Positions 1 to 12,780 of a stretch of DNA of 64,000 nt are shown here, in pieces. Position 1 is the first letter of the stretch. Each line of letters begins with the position of its first letter. The stretch is from Hypoxylon rubiginosum. Lineage: Eukaryota; Ascomycota; Sordariomycetes; Xylariales; Hypoxylaceae. The stretch covers positions 124,001-188,000 of the forward strand of contig CADCXA010000060.1 of the NCBI GenBank assembly GCA_902806565.1. The letters are read 5' to 3'. Under the pieces are notes generated by a model. It was not told where the DNA came from and ran no database searches. It saw only the letters and a program-made list of their open reading frames with translations. Made by a program: the position numbers and the translations under genes.

Positions 1-3000
1 TTTTAAAATAATAATTAAAATTATAAATAAATATAAATTTAAACTCCTTATTTTTTTTTTTATTGTTTATATATTTTATATAACGTTATAAATTATATTT
101 TTAGGTATTTTATTAGTATTTTATTTAAAGAAAATAACTATTATATTTTATTTATTTTATATAAAAGAAATATAACTTTATTTTTATTAATTTATATATT
201 TAATATAAACTTTAACTTTTATATTTTATAAATAACTAAAACTAAGCTTTTAAAAACATTAATAAAATAAAATATATTTAAAATAAATAACGTAGCTTTA
301 GTTAAAACTATTAATAAGTTATTTTTATATTAAAAAAAAAAACATCGGGAAAAAAACATCTTATAATTAAAAAGCTATATTATTTTAAGTTATATTAAAT
401 AAAAAATAAATACTTTATATAGATGTTTTTTATTTTTATATTCGTTTTAATAAAAACTATTGATATTTTTATTTCACTTTAAAGTTCTTTATAAAAATAA
501 CTTTTTTTATAAAAAATAACCGTAAAGTTTTCTTTAATATTAAAAATATATTAAACTTCTTATTTTAAAATAACCACCCTTTTATTAAACATTACTTTAA
601 ATATAATTTAAATTACTTATAATTATAAAAAAATAATACATTTTAAATTTATATTATAAAAATAAATTATATTATTATTAAATTTTATTTAATTTAACTA
701 GTATTTTTATCTTTTTAAATCATTTAAAAAAACAGCTATTTAACTAAAAGGAAACTAGTAATAATTTAAAATCTTAATAATTATTTTTTATATAATAAAA
801 TTAAATATATAATTATTATTTTAAACACTTAAAAATAAATATATTAATATAAAAAAAATAATAAATAAATAACCTATTAAATATATTTATAACTTAATTT
901 AAATTATTAATAAATTAATTATTTATTAAATTACTTTTATTATTAAAAAATATAATTTTAAATTAAATATTTTAAACTAAGTTAATATATAAAAATAAAA
1001 ATTATAAAAAAAAACTTATATAAAATTATTATTTTTACTATTAAAAATTAATAAAAATAACTTTTTTTTTTATTTATATTTTATAATTTCCCTTATATTT
1101 TTTTCTGTTTTATAAAATTCTAACGGTTATAAAATAATTTATTTATATAAATTACTTATATATATATTAATAAATAAATAAGGAAAAAAACAAAAGTTAA
1201 TAAAAATTATATATATATATTAAGGTTTAACTTTTACTAACTAAATAAAAAAAAATCTTATCTTTTTAAATTAAACGTAATAATTTAATATAATATAATA
1301 TATATTTTTAAAAGTTTTTATTTTATTTTATTAAACATATATAATTTAAATATAATAACGTTATTTTAATAATCTTAAAACCTTTTTAAATAAATTAAAT
1401 TTTAACTATTATTATATTATAAAATAATATAAAATATTTTATTAAAACCTTATCCTTATTTTTAAAAATAATAACACTTAAACAATATAATTTTAAAAAA
1501 TTAAGCCCGCTTAATAATTACTATATAATATTTTAACATATAATATTTACACGGTAAATAAATATAGTTTTTAAAAAAAAACTTTAATTTTTAAATAAAA
1601 ATTATTTATTAAATATAAACTTACTATTTTTAATAATAATAAATATAATAAACTTATAATTAAAATTTAATTATATTAATTTATTAAATTATTCTAAATT
1701 ATTAAAATCTTTTTTAAAAAACACCCAGCTAATTTTAATTATTTTTTACTTATCTTTTAAAATTTTATACACTAATATAAACTTAAATTTATATAATTTA
1801 AAATTAATATTTAAAATATAAAACCTAAAAAGTTCTATTTTATATTAAAAGTTATTATATAATAATAATAATTATAAATAAAATAAATAAAAATAAATAT
1901 AATTATATCCTTTTATTTAATTAACTTTTTAATATATATAATAATATTATTTATTACTTATAATATTTAAAATTTAAAGAAAATATATAACTATAAAAAA
2001 ATTAATTTTACACTATTAAAATAAATAATAATAATTTATAAATAAATATATATATAATATATTTATTTATTTATATTTATAAATATTTACTATAAAATTA
2101 TTAATAAGAAACTATAAAATAAAAAAAGCGGCGGTGGCGTTAAATTAACAGAAAAAAAAATCTTATTTTAATTAATTTATTATAACTATTTTACTACTTA
2201 TTTAAAAAATATTTTTATTTATTTAAAATAAATATAAATGTTTAATTTTATTATTATATATTATAAAATTAATTATTTTTTTTAATTTATATTAAATATT
2301 TATTTATTTATAATTATAATAACTAATATAATTTTTAATAACGTAATAAAACCACCGTTAATTTTATAAAAAACACTTTTTTTTTTTTTATAATAGTTTT
2401 TAAATAAATTAAATTAAGTTAAATATAAATAATTTACTTGGTTTTTTAACACACGCTAGTAATTACTTAATAAATAAATATACTTAAAAAAGTAATATTA
2501 TTAATAATATTAAAAAATTAATAATACCGTTTAAAAATTAATTAATAAAAAAAATATAAAAAACGTTAACTAGTTATTAATAACACTCCTTAAAAATTTT
2601 ACTATATTAAATTTAATTTAATTTAAAATAACCATTTTTACTAAATATAATTATAAGATTATTAATATTAAAAAATCTTTAAATATATTATAATTATTTA
2701 ACATTATAATAATATAATATTATATCACCTTACTTAATATATAATTTTATTTTATTAATAAAACTTAAATTTATTTTTATTAAACTTATAATAATATATT
2801 TAAGCTTTTTTTATATATTAAACTAATTTATATTAATATTAACATTTAAAAAACTTTTTAATTTACCGTTTTTTTTTTAAATAAACTAAATAATAAAAAC
2901 TATAAATTTATTTAATTAAAACTAAATTATCTATTTATATTAAATACCTTTATTTTATAATAATAATAAAATTATTATATTTTAAAATATATATTTTAAG

Positions 3001-4165
3001 AACAATTTATAAATTTATTTTATATAATTTTTATATTAACCCACTTACTTTTAATTACACTTTTAATTATTTTAAAATAATTTATTATAAAACATTTTTA
3101 AAAAATATAAAAAATATAATAATAAAATATAAGAAAAAAAATAAATATATTATATTTTTAAAACTTATAATAATATACGCTTATATTATTTAATATTATA
3201 AAATAATATAATAAACCTAAATAAATAAAAAGTTTTTAAATATAACTTATTTATTATAATATAATATATTTAGTTGGTTTTAATATAAAAAAAACTATAA
3301 ATATATTACTTATTTAATAAAAAGTTTAACAAGTAGTTAATAATATATAAAAAACATTATATAAATAAAAAAATAACATTTATTTTTTTTATTTAAAAAC
3401 TTATATTTATAATTAATAAAAAATTTATATTTTATTATAATTATTTTAATTATATATTTTTTTATCTTAAAAAATATTTTTAAAAAGTTAAAATAATTTA
3501 ACATTTTTAAATATATAATCTTAATTTTAATTATATAAATATCTAATAGTTATTTAATTTTAAAAATATAAATAATATTATTAACACTTAATAAAATATT
3601 AATTAATATAATAATTATAAATTTTTATTTAATTAAAAAAATTTATAATATTAATTCCTAAGTTTAATAAATTTTTATATTTTTAACACTTTTAATTAAT
3701 AAATAATTTACTATAAATACTTGAAAATAATATAAAAAAATAAAATTATATAAGGTTTATATAATTTTATAATATTATTTATTTATATTAAAATAAATAT
3801 AAAAAAAATTAAACTTATAAAATATATATTTTTTTTATAAATTAAACTTTAAACAACTAATATTCTGTTTTTTATAAAATTAAAATAATATATAATTACT
3901 TATTTAAATAACTTATAAAATAAAAGTTAAAAATTTTAAAATAAAAGAAAAAATTAAAACTTTAAATAAATATTTTTAAATAAATTTTAATAATATAAAA
4001 AACTTTTTTTAAAATAACGTTTATAATATTTTAAATAATTTATTAATTTAATAAAACTTTTTAATATAAATAATTTTAAACTTTTATATAATTTAATTAA
4101 AATTAATAATATAAACTTTTATTTTATTAAACGTTTATAAAAATAATTAAAAATAATTATTTATA

Positions 4166-5796
4166 ATATTAATAAATAAAATAATAAAAGAAAAAAAAAA
4201 GCTATATAATTCAAATAATAATAAAAGTAAAAATAAAAACTAATATTATAAAAAAAATAAATTTTAACTTTAAATTTAATTAATTTAAATTATAAATATA
4301 TAATATAAAACTTAAACTTTATAATATAAAACACTGGTTTAAATAATATATAATAGTTTTTATTTATATAACTTTATAATTTTAATAATAACTTAAAACC
4401 TGGTAGTTTTAATAATAGCTCGAAGTTTAATAGATCTTTTTTTTATTTTTTTTTTTTAAAAAAAAGGCCTTAAGGCTTTTTTTTTTTTTTTAAACCCCTT
4501 ACCTTTTCCTACTTTTTTATTTTCTTTTTAATTAACTTTTATCTTTTTTATATAAAATACGTATAAATTAATATATAGTTAAAGTTTTACTTTTTTATTT
4601 AAGCGGCGGGTTTTTATAAAAAAAAAACACGATATAATAAACCTTTATAAATTTAAATATTATATATAAAACTTAAAGCTTTATATATATTATTTTACGT
4701 AATAATTTTATTTATATTATTTTATATTAATTATTTTTTTTTCCCTCTTCTTTTTAATATAATATAATTATTATTTAAAGTTTTTATAAATCCTTTATAA
4801 TTTAATTAATTAAATTAATTTAATATTAATAATTTTTCTTTTTTCTTATTACGTGTATATATGTTAATTTATTAAAATACTATATATAAAAATACCGTAT
4901 AAAAACCGTATATAAATTAAATTAATTAAAGATTTAGTTTAAAAGTTTAAAATTTAATTTAAAATAAAAATAATTTAGTTTATTTTATAGATTTTTCGTA
5001 TAATTTAAATCGATATTTTATAAAATAAAAATCTTAGTAACTTAATAAAAAGCCTTAATATCTATATAAAACTAATCTAATAAAAAAATCTTTATAGTTT
5101 TTATAATAAATTTTTTATATAATTAAAATCGTTATATATAATAAATATAAAACTAAAAAAACATAAAGCGATATAATATAAAATAAATAAAATCACGTTT
5201 CTAGGTTTTTAATTTATTTAACGGGATCTTTTTTATATAATCGGTTAGTAATATTAAAATATTATTAACGTTATTAAATTAAACTAATAAAACATTTAAT
5301 TTAAATTTATTTTATATAATAAAATACGAATCTAAAATATATAAAGCGATAATATATTAAAATATATAAAATTATAACTTAAAGTTCTTAAAAATTCTAA
5401 AAATATAAAACGGTGTAACTTTAAAAATAAATAAAATTATATTTTAAAAATTCTTATTAATATAAATATAACTTTTATTTTATTTTAAAATAAATAAAAC
5501 TTTAATATTATTTATTTTATTTTAAAAAACCTTACTATTTATTTTATTAATTAATAAAACTAATTAATATTAATAAATAAAATAATAAAAAAAAGAAAAA
5601 AAACTATATAATTAAAATAATAATAAAAATTAAAATAAAAACTAATATTATAAAAAAAATAAATTTTAACTTTAAATTTAATTAATTTAAATTATAAGTA
5701 TATAATATAAAATTTAAGTTTTATAATTATATATAAAACTTAAAACTTTATATATATTATTTTATATAATAACTTTATTTATATTATTTTATATAT
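4166..5796. mobile_element. LTR-like insertion nested in copy 1
   Basis: Copy 2 reads straight through this point (near 55650), so copy 1 holds ~1.63 kb of extra DNA. The inserted segment begins and ends with direct repeats: 4166-4326 matches 5567-5720, and 4650-4731 matches about 5725-5796. Terminal direct repeats around a short interior suggest a small, non-autonomous LTR (TRIM-like) element. The left repeat is itself split by ~320 bp (4327-4650) that include a GCCTTAAGGC palindrome between A and T runs near 4455-4490. All of it is RIPped and boundaries are good to several bases only. Confidence 0.55.
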
Positions 5797-8700
5797 AAAA
5801 TATTTTATATTATATATATATAAAATTAATTAAACACCGATTAATTAAAATAATATTATAATTAATTAAAAAAAAAGTTACTATATAATAAAAATATTTA
5901 AGTTTTATATTTTTTTAAAGTTATTATTATTATTTAAATAAATATTTATTATTAATATATATATTTAATATTTTAAATAAATATTAATTTAAATTAAAAA
6001 TAATTTTTTATTATAATATCGTTTAAATAAATATTTAATTATTAAAATATCTTAAATATATAACTTATTAAAATTAACTTTTATTTTTTATTATAAAAAA
6101 TTAAAAAAAACTTTATATATATAATATTATTTTATTATAATTAAACCAGCCTTTTAGTTATTTATTTTTATTATTATTTTTTATTTATTAATAAAATATT
6201 TAAATAAATAATTAAATTATATAATATTTATTTATTAAATATATATAACTAATTAAAAATATAAAAAATCTTTTAATCTATTAATTTATATTTTTTTTAA
6301 TATTATTATAAACTATAACTTATTAACTATTAAAATAAAAAGTAATAAATAATATTTAATTAATATAAATACTATTAATTTTATTTTTAAAAAACCTAAC
6401 CATTTTTTAAACTTTAAAAAATATAAGTTAAAAAAATATATAATATATAATATAAAATCTTAACTATTCTTTTTTACATTTAATTTAAAAATTATAAATA
6501 AAAATTATTTAAAGGTTTATTTTTTTTATAATAAATTATAATTTTTTAATATATAATAAAATATTATATATAAATTTATATAAATAGTTTATTTTTTTTA
6601 TATAAATATTTAGTTTTTTTTATATTATTATTTTTAAAATTTTATTTTTAAAATTATTATTTTAAAACTAACTTACTTATTATTTATTTAACGTAAAAAT
6701 AATTTATATAATATAAAAAACAGATTTTTCCGTTTTAAAATATATAAACTTTATATTTTAATAATACTTTAATTTAAAAAAAAATAAACTAAATAATTAT
6801 TTAAATAAAAACTAGTTAAAAAAGGACCTTAAAAAATATAAAAGTATTAATAATAAATTTGATTTTAAAAAAAAAAATATATTAATAAAAAACAAACTAA
6901 AAAAAAAAAAAAAAAAAGTTATTTTACAAATATAAAAATAATCTTTTTATTATTATTAATTTTAACAAGGAAAATTTATTTAATAATAATTTAAAACCTT
7001 TTAAATATTATTAATAAAATATTAAAACTATAAATAAAAATAAGTTTATATATAAACGGTATTTTATTAAAATAAAAGCGATTATTTATTATATTAAAAA
7101 ATAATAAATAAAATATATTTTTATATTTTTAAAGTAAAATTAACAAATTAATTAATTATAAAATAAATATTATTTAAAAATTTTATAAAAAAACTAAAAA
7201 GCTTATTTTTAATTTATTTAAATTTATATTATAATTTAATTTATATATTAACACTTAAATTAAAAAATTAATAAAAATAAGTAATTTAAATAAAATTTAT
7301 AAAAGAAAAATTCTTTTATTATATTTTAAAAAATATTTCGGCTTATTTTTAAACAATATATAATATATAAAATTAATTTTTATATTAATAGTTAATATAT
7401 AAATAATATATATTTTTTTAATAACTAAATATTAATATATTATTAATTATAATTATAAATAATTTAAAATCTTATAAAAATACACCGTTTAAAATATTAA
7501 AAATATAAAAATCGTTTTATATTTATAATAAACTTAAAATAATAAATTAATATTATTTTACGGACTTTTAAAAAAAATTTTAAATTAAACAAATAACGTA
7601 TTTTAATTATATTATTTTTCCTTCTTTTAATTTTTATTAAAACTTAATTAATTTTTATTTTATAATTTTAATTTAAAAATATCTATATAATATTAATCCG
7701 GGATTTAAAAAAAATAAACTTTAAGTTTTTAATTAAATTTTATTTAATATATGTTAAAATATATTTTAATTTAAAAAATAAATAAGTTTTTTTAAAATTA
7801 AAATTTTTAAACCTTTTAAATTTTTAGTTTTTTAAACCTTTTAAATTTTAAAGTAATTTTTTTTTTAATATTTTTTTATTTACTATTAATATAAAATTAA
7901 AAAAATATTTTTATTTTTTAAAATTATTTAAGAATTTACCTTTTTACTAAGCCCGTATATTTTTCTATTAATTATTATAATTTAATATTAAGTTTTTATA
8001 ATAAAAAGTTTAAATAATAACTTAAAAAATTTAACTAAACTTTAAATTTATTTAAATAAAAATAAATTACCACTTTTACTAAAAAAATAACTTAATAATA
8101 TATATATTTTCCGTAATATAAAAAAGGTTTTTACTAGTATTTATTATATATTTAATAAATATATTACTTTAAAAAAAATAACTAAATAAATAAAAAAGAT
8201 CAAATAATTTACCAGGTTTTAAAATATAATAATTAATTATAACTTTTAATATATAATAAAAAATAACATTAATTAAAATAATACGCACCTTTTTTTTTTA
8301 TATAACTTTTTTAAAACTAATAATTATAATATTTTTATACTTTTTTTTTAAAAACCTTTTATTAATTTTTATAATAAATATTAATAAAACATTATAAAAC
8401 TTAATTATAAAATATATATTTAACTTAAATATTTTTTAATATTATTATTTTAATTATTATATATATATTAATTTATAAATTATTTATTAAAATTTAAAAC
8501 TTTAATAAAAACTTATTTAATAAATAATAAACTATAGTTATTTTAAAAACAACTATTAGTTTATAAAATTAACATTAAAATAGTTTATTTCTTTAAATAA
8601 AAATCTTAAAATTATAAAAATAACAAAAAATATAAAAAGGTTTTTAATTTAAAGCTCGAAAAAACGTTAAAAGTTTTATTAAAAATTAATATATATAAAA

Positions 8701-8996
8701 CTAAACTATATAAAAAAAATAAAAAAAAATTTAAAAAAAATAAATTAAATAACAAATAATATAAAATATTAAATAATAAATTTAAAAGAATAATATTAAA
8801 ACCCTTATTAAAATAAATCGAAAAAATATTACGTTGTTATATTTAAACTATATTAATATATTAAAAACATTAAAAAAAATAATTATAATTAGTATTAAAT
8901 AATAATTAAATATAAAGCGTATATAATTATTATAATTATTAAATATTATTTTATTTAAAAATAAAAAATAAATAAAATATATAAAACTATAAAACT

Positions 8997-9303
8997 ATTA
9001 AACTAATATTATAAATATTAATTACTTTATAAAAATAACACGTGATACCTTATAAATACCTTATATTTAAAGGAAAATTTTTACGGGATTTTCTTTAAAA
9101 AATTATCTATTTTTTTTTTTAATATAATTAATATATAATCGTAATATTAAAAATATAGTTTTATTAAATGTTTTTTTTTTATAAAATATTTTAAAAGTTT
9201 TTATAATCGTTTAATAAAAAGTAATTAAAACTAAATAAATTACACTTATTTATTTTTTATATTTATTTTATATTTAAACATTTTTTTAATATTTAATTTA
9301 TTA
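8997..9303. mobile_element. ~0.3-kb insertion in copy 1
   Basis: Copies 2 (near 58868) and 3 (near 60200, inverted) lack this ~305-bp segment and are continuous across the site, so this is an insertion in copy 1. It is AT-rich, non-coding and shows no clear terminal repeats after RIP. It could be a MITE or a solo LTR. Confidence 0.45.
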
Positions 9304-10101
9304 TTTTTATTATTTAAATTATAATTATTTTTTTATAATTACATTAAATAACTAAAAAAATTCAGTTTAAATAAAAAAGCTAAACTTAAAAAAAAAACTA
9401 ATAAAATGTTTTATATATATAATTAAAGTTTTAATATTATCTTTAAAAAACTTATTATATAATAATTTTTACTATTATTTTTATTTCACTTAAAAAATAA
9501 TTAAATATTTTAAAAAAACATATTTAAAACGTTTAAAATTAAATTAAAAAATTAAATGTTTTATTTATATATTAAATATCTAGTTATAATATAAAACGCA
9601 TTTTTAAAACCATATAAAATAAATATATAAAATCTCGTTAAAAATAAAATAAAAAAAATAAATTAATATTATATTATTAAACTAATATATTTAAATATTT
9701 ATAAATAGTTTTAATAAAATAACTTATATTATAAAAATAATATTATAATAATAACTATATAATTATATAACTATATATTTTATTTTAAAAAATAAAAAAA
9801 AAACAGTTTTTATTTAAAAAAAAAACTAAGAATTTATAATAAATAATATATAATAATAAACTTAATTTTTAAAAAAAATAAAAAAAAAAAAAACATAATT
9901 TTAAATATTTAAAAATTTATATTTAATATATAATATATATATTATAAAAAGTTATTATTATATTAAATTAAATATATTAATTTTATAAACTTATTTAAAT
10001 AATTTAAATAAATTTAAATTTAATAATTATAATTATTTAAATAGCTTTTTTATTTTTATTATTTAAAAAAAATATATTATATAACTTAAAAAATATAAAT
10101 A

Positions 10102-10109
10102 AATAAAAA
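10102..10109. repeat. Left target-site duplication of the MULE
   Basis: The 8 bp AATAAAAA directly left of the element recur directly right of it at 16000-16007. Joining 10109 to 16008 regenerates the continuous sequence seen in the unoccupied copy 2 at about 59665-59700, with only RIP-type differences. Confidence 0.85.
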
Positions 10110-10176
10110 AAGTAACATTTTTTACGTAGTATAACTCTTGTTAATTTTTCGCGTAATATTTAAGTTATATATATTT
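10110..10176 (+). repeat. Left TIR of the MULE, RIP-mutated
   Basis: Aligned without gaps to the reverse complement of 15933-15999, this TIR differs at 17 of 67 positions. All 17 are C-to-T or G-to-A in the left copy, with no transversions. The unmutated outer end reads GAGCAACACTCC (on the minus strand at the right end); here it reads AAGTAACATTTT. Confidence 0.9.
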
Positions 10177-12072
10177 CGTAAGGTAACACCGCGTTAACTA
10201 CCCCGCCATATAAATATATTATAAAACTATTAATATATATTTTTATTAGCTGGTAAAAATATAAACACCGTACTTTTAATTAACATTTTGCCGTTAATTA
10301 TTTATATATATCTTATATATTTTAACTATTTATATTATATATAAAATATATTTTATATTAAAAGTTTTATATAATTAATAGCTTTTAAATTATTTTAATT
10401 TAAAATCGGTGCATTTTTTAATTACGTAGTTATTTAATTAATTATTAATTACCTTCGTTTATTATAACTATAAATAAATGTTATATAACCTTAGAAATTT
10501 ACATTTTATAATTAATTATTTTAAAAATAATATTATTATAATATAAATACTTAAAAACCTAATAATTATTATTATAAAACTATATAAAAAAAACTTATTA
10601 TAATATTAAACTTATTACCACTTATTATATATAATTTTATCTTAGCCTTATATAAATTTTATTAAAATTAAAATATCGTTTATTAATTTTTTAATATATT
10701 ATATTTATTATAATAAATAAATTACTAATTATTTTTAATTTATAATATTAACTTTATAATTTTTTTATTATTAAAATTAATATTAAAATTAAATTTATTA
10801 TTTATTAATATATTATTTTTATTAATCGGTAAACTATTAATTAATAAAATTATATTAATTTTATTATTATTAAAATAATTAAGATTATCACTAATTTTAA
10901 TATATAATAAAAGTAAAATAAAAGTATTTTCAATTTTAATTTATAGTAAAAATAATTACTTTAATCGCTTAATAAATAACTTCTTATTATAATTAATATT
11001 AATATAGTTATTAAATTTTATATTATAATTAATATTAAAAAAAAACTTAGTTATTATATTATTAAAAAACTTATTATAAAAATCTAAATTATTTAAGTTA
11101 AAAAAATCATCGCTATTAAAATTAATAAAACTAATATTATTTATAATATATATATTTTTATTTTAACTGCCATTTTTTTTATATTTATTACCGCTTTAAT
11201 TTTTAATTAATCGTATCCTTAACTATAAATAATATTAGATATTTATAATCAATATATCTTTTATCTTTTAATTATAGTTTATAAACTTTATAATTAATAA
11301 TTTAAATTTTATCTTTTTTACACTTTTATTTTTAAATAATAAAATAATTTTATTATTAAAAAAACTTTAAATAAACTATATAAAAATATATTTTATAAAA
11401 ACCTTTTTAATAAAATAATAATTTAAATTATAATACTAATTTAATATAATTAAATCTTTACTTTTTAATCTCCCTAATAATTATAAAACATAAGTAAATA
11501 AAAAATAAATATCTAAAAAAACTTTTATATTAAAATTCCTATCCTTTTTAAAAACTATTACCAAATTATTATAATTAAATAAATAATAAAAATCCTTATA
11601 AATTAAAATAAAGTTTTTTATATTATTAAAAAAATCGTTATATTTTAAATTTAAAATTAAGTAATTATATATATAATTAATATTAAACTATTTTAAAACT
11701 ATTTTAAAAATTATATATCCGAGTTTAATTTTAAATAAATGTTTTATAATATGGTAAAACTTTACAAAGAAATCTTAATTTAAAGGTACTTCTTTAAAAA
11801 GTTTTTTAAAAAATAATTCTATATAATATTTATCCTTAAACCCTAGTTTATCTTCCTTAAATCCTAATTATAAGTATACCTATAGTTTAAAAATCTTCTT
11901 AAAAAACACCCACTAGTTAAAATTAAAAAAGAAAAAATAACGTGTTAATATAAACATCTAATTAGTAAGATATTCGTTAATATCGTAGAATCAATACTAT
12001 ACTTTTCTTTAGAACATAAAAGAAATAATGACCTAAGGTTATAATATCATCATCAGGAATTAATATTAGCTC
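10177..12072 (-). pseudogene. RIP-destroyed coding remnant inside the MULE
   Basis: This AT-rich stretch lies inside the transposon, downstream of the transposase. Read on the minus strand, one frame between about 11885 and 11250 runs for long stretches with stops only every 20-30 codons, fewer than expected for random DNA of this composition. It contains phrases such as GFKEDKLGFKDK. The frame directly downstream of the 12073 stop is also open for about 30 codons. This suggests a second element gene whose 5' end is the 112-codon frame at 12073-12411. No family can be recognised after RIP. Confidence 0.4.
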
Positions 12073-12411
12073 TTACTTTATTATCTTAAAGAAATAAGGA
12101 TCGTCCTTAATTCTATTCTTATGTTTTTTCATATAATTCCTGCCTTCGCTAACATTCCAAATATTTCTAGCCACAATGCAACAAACATAATACACAATGG
12201 TGTAATCAACGCCGCCGTTGTTAGAAGAATTGAAGCTAAGTAGCAGCTTCATGCCGGGATACGCAGGATGGTAGATATCAATATGCTTCAGCAGCTTCAC
12301 ATACTCGCTCATTAAAGGGAGAGTAGGCCTAGGGAATCGGCGCTTTATTATCATCTTACCGTATATATAGAGAAGTACGGGAATGTTGGAATGATTGTTA
12401 TGTTGATTCAC
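12073..12411 (-). pseudogene. 5' part of a second MULE-internal gene, cut by RIP
   Basis: A 112-codon frame starts at 12411 and ends in TAA at 12073, exactly where the composition turns AT-rich. The frame stays open beyond that TAA for about 30 codons, so the stop probably arose from CAA. The predicted product is basic with hydrophobic blocks and contains a YVKLLKHIDIYHPAYPGMK stretch; no domain is recognised. It lies inside the transposon, 370 bp downstream of the transposase on the same strand. It could be an accessory element gene or a captured host fragment. Confidence 0.4.
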
Positions 12412-12780
12412 GAATGTAACGCTGTATCAAATCTAAGCTATTGCCTTACTCAGATCTACTGTTACCTAAAATACCTGGAATATTTATTGTTCCGGCGGCT
12501 CTGCACTTCATACCTACGAAGTTTTTCATTACCTATGTATATATCTACCTAACTTAACAAACAACAAACAAACAAACAACTATTACCTATATACCTAACC
12601 TAACACAATCTAACAAACATCTATGCTATGCATACAAGGCTTTATCCCATTAAGTAGTTAGGTTAATCTAACCTTAATTGCGTAATACCACTCAAGTCGG
12701 TTATAAGTCTCTTCATCATCATCTAGATCTATCGGATCCAGGTCTACCACCCAATAACCTGGTAATACCTCCTTTTCTCC
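12412..12780. other. Spacer between the two MULE genes
   Basis: This unmutated, non-coding stretch contains a short CAAA-rich run near 12560-12580 and several CCTAACCTAAC-like words. It probably includes the 3' untranslated region of the transposase gene. Nothing else is visible. Confidence 0.5.

Larger units (their letters stand above)
1..10109 (+). mobile_element. Large RIP-mutated repeat, copy 1 (left part)
   Basis: This extremely AT-rich stretch has no usable reading frame. Base by base it corresponds to 51313-59684 (copy 2, direct) and, reverse-complemented, to 59785-64000 (copy 3). Differences among the copies are almost all C/T and G/A transitions, and CpA/TpG are scarce by eye, as expected of RIP. 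The copy runs off the left edge. Its right end is interrupted at 10109 by a MULE and resumes at 16008-16106. It differs from copy 2 by two extra segments (about 4166-5796 and 8997-9303) and by lacking a ~176-bp segment. I could not assign the element to a superfamily because the coding sequence is destroyed. No host gene is visible here. Confidence 0.85.
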
